From: an uncultured Clostridia bacterium
GTDB lineage: Bacteria > Bacillota > Clostridia > TANB77 > CAG-508
DNA: 64,000 nt
Direction of reading: 5' to 3'
Assembly (NCBI GenBank): GCA_934122235.1
Contig: CAKOWE010000002.1
Location: 1 to 64,000 of the forward strand
A model generated the notes under the pieces. The model was not told the DNA's origin and ran no database searches. It saw only the letters and a list, made by a program, of their open reading frames with translations. Below, one piece after another: positions 63,401 through 64,000 of this stretch; position 1 is the stretch's first letter; each line of letters opens with the position of its first letter. A program made the position numbers and the translations under genes.

Positions 63401-64000
63401 GTTCTCCAGGTCTTAATTTTTTATATATTTCAACTAAAGCTTCTTCACTTGTTTTAACAGTATCTTTTGCTATTGTTGCTAATATTTTTTCATCTTCTCC
63501 AAACAAATCTATTATTTGTTGATCTGATGATAAACCAATTGCTCTTAAAAGAGTTGTAACCGGTAATTTTCTTGTTCTATCTACTCTTACATAAAAAACA
63601 TCATTTGCATCTGTTTCATATTCCAACCAAGCACCTCTTATAGGCATAACAGTAGAAGTATATATTTTCTTACCTGTTTTGTCATAATCAGCACCATAAT
63701 AGCAACCTGGTGAACGAACTAATTGGCTAACAATTACTCTTTCTGCACCATTTATTATAAATGTACCACTTTCTGTCATAAGTGGAAAATCTCCAAGATA
63801 AATTTCTTGCTCTTTTATTTCTCCAGTCTCACGATTAATTAATCTAACTTTTACGTGTAAACGTGTAGAATATGTAGCATCTCTTTCTTTTGCCTCTTCA
63901 GTTGTATATTTACTTTTTTCTTCCATGTAGTAATCAAAGAATTCAAGTACAAGGTTTCCAGAATAGTCTTCTATTGGAGAAATATCTCTTAAAACTTCCC
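60423..64000 (-). CDS. rpoB: RNA polymerase subunit beta, N-terminus cut by window end
   Basis: The frame is open to base 64000, so about 1191 residues are visible and the start lies beyond the window; the ATG at 63926 is internal. Recognised blocks: GTFIINGAERVIVSQLVRSPG, the rifampicin-region FFGSSQLSQFMDQTNPL followed by THKRRISALGPGG, RHGNKGVIS and GAYTLQEILTVKSDD. The C-terminus carries a very acidic Asp/Glu-rich tail of about 60 residues beyond the usual end. Upstream of rpoC on the same strand. Confidence 0.98.
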   Translation of the reverse strand, partial: EVLRDISPIEDYSGNLVLEFFDYYMEEKSKYTTEEAKERDATYSTRLHVKVRLINRETGEIKEQEIYLGDFPLMTESGTFIINGAERVIVSQLVRSPGCYYGADYDKTGKKIYTSTVMPIRGAWLEYETDANDVFYVRVDRTRKLPVTTLLRAIGLSSDQQIIDLFGEDEKILATIAKDTVKTSEEALVEIYKKLRPGELPTVDAARNLFNGLFFDPRRYDLAKVGRYKFNKKLNLAHRITNLIAFDDIVNPETGEVLVEKDNVISKEVATQIQNSGINIVDVKVEDKRVRVIGNGTVDIKAFVDIDLSDLNIKELVNYEVLKNIIENTEADKLKKAIEERINELIPKHIVTEDMISSINYLLNLQYGLGRVDDIDHLGNRRIRCVGELLQNQFRIGLTRLERVVRERMTVQDLDVVTPQTLINTKPITSAIREFFGSSQLSQFMDQTNPLSELTHKRRISALGPGGLSRERAGFEVRDVHYTHYGRLCPIESPEGPNIGLISALSSFAIINEYGFIETPYRKVNPETHAVTDEVEYMTADEEDDYMIAQASEPRDKEEKFVNKKIKVRYLDEIIEVPAEKVDYIDVSPKQLVSVGAAMIPFLEHDDANRALMGANMQRQAVPLMITDSPIVGTGIEYKAAKDSAIVVVAKEGGIVQKVTADQIIIKNDKGNTDTYTLRKFKRTNGGTCINQRPIVSAGEKVNKNDVIADGPSTQNGEMALGKNVLIAFTTWEGYNYEDAILLSERLVKEDVYTSIHIEEYDCECRDTKLGPEEITRDIPNVGEDALKDLDDSGIIRIGAEVRPGDILVGKVTPKGETELTAEERLLRAIFGEKAREVRDTSLKVPHGEQGTIVDVKIFTRENSEELGPGVNQVIRVYIAQKRKISVGDKMAGRHGNKGVISRILPVEDMPFMPDGTPVDVVLNPLGVPSRMNLGQVLEVHLGAAARMLGWKVATPVFDGASEEDIEDLLEQAGLARNGKTILYDGRTGEPFDKPITVGVMYMLKLHHLVDDKIHARSTGPYSLVTQQPLGGKAQFGGQRFGEMEVWALEAYGAAYTLQEILTVKSDDVVGRVKTYEAIVKGENVPEPGVPESFKVLIKELQSLGLDVKLYSEDNKELELKENIDEGIDFNIEEHKDLLGEEVEQPEEDYIEDDSEEDSDSDVIFNEDDILSDEDDLAIDNIMNDEDILDE

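Noticed and set aside
1..64000. CRISPR arrays, insertion sequences, tRNA or rRNA genes
   Set aside because: No regularly spaced repeats, transposase frames, or cloverleaf/rRNA sequence were seen on either strand.

Overview
The window is AT-rich DNA from a Bacillota bacterium, most likely an endospore-forming member of the Clostridia. The evidence is a gerA-type germination operon end, a PASTA penicillin-binding protein of the SpoVD/FtsI type, the ctsR-mcsA-mcsB-clpC stress operon, a groES operator of the CIRCE type, AddB, and strong AGGAGG ribosome binding sites. I see no tRNA or rRNA gene, CRISPR array, prophage or insertion sequence.

Layout. 1-4150: end of a germinant receptor operon, a 6S RNA, two half-size TauE/SafE permeases, small helical proteins and an XRE regulator. 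4189-7124: rarA-ruvA, a second XRE regulator and a small membrane protein. 7173-11851: the clpC operon behind a CtsR operator. 11868-13351: L27/L21 with a leader, plus three microproteins. 13414-19741: groESL, pyrG with a probable attenuator, ydbC, ispG and two GC-richer accessory genes. 19947-28830: a P-type ATPase, a duplicated accessory cassette, a nucleotidase, topB and leuS. 28871-32284: a secreted dockerin protein, a wall-anchored cohesin protein and a HExxH protein. 32322-54124: mostly leftward housekeeping genes (UDG, S66 peptidase, pgeF, alr, addB, tatD, acpS, a PMT glycosyltransferase, WG-repeat protein, GH25 lysozyme, AI-2E family exporter, exoA, ogg, yitT, radical SAM, rnc, rsmA), interrupted by rightward lemA and a GGDEF gene. 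54374-64000: PASTA PBP, rpoC and rpoB.

The main discovery is recoding. Five unrelated genes (ctsR, the P-type ATPase, the HExxH protein, a family-4 uracil-DNA glycosylase and the PASTA PBP) are each interrupted by one apparent +1 frameshift. In all five the shift falls exactly on a zero-frame CGG codon: skipping its C and reading the next triplet as Gly (GGA four times, GGT once) restores the full family-length protein. Scanning the other core genes by eye, I found no in-frame CGG, although CGT, CGC, CGA, CCG, TCG, ACG and GCG are used. The only in-frame CGG codons lie in four GC-richer accessory genes (13414-13749, 19463-19741, 22644-22940, 23165-23458), where the same rule would truncate the product. 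The simplest reading is that CGG is a poorly decoded or unassigned codon used here as a programmed +1 frameshift signal, in effect a CGGN quadruplet read as glycine. I know of no described bacterial system of this kind but could not search.

Other points of interest are a cohesin-LPQTG scaffold next to a dockerin protein, a duplicated promoter-gene-terminator cassette with compensatory changes in its terminator, L27 without the usual Bacillota N-terminal extension together with absence of the Prp protease gene, and a symmetric variant of the CIRCE operator.
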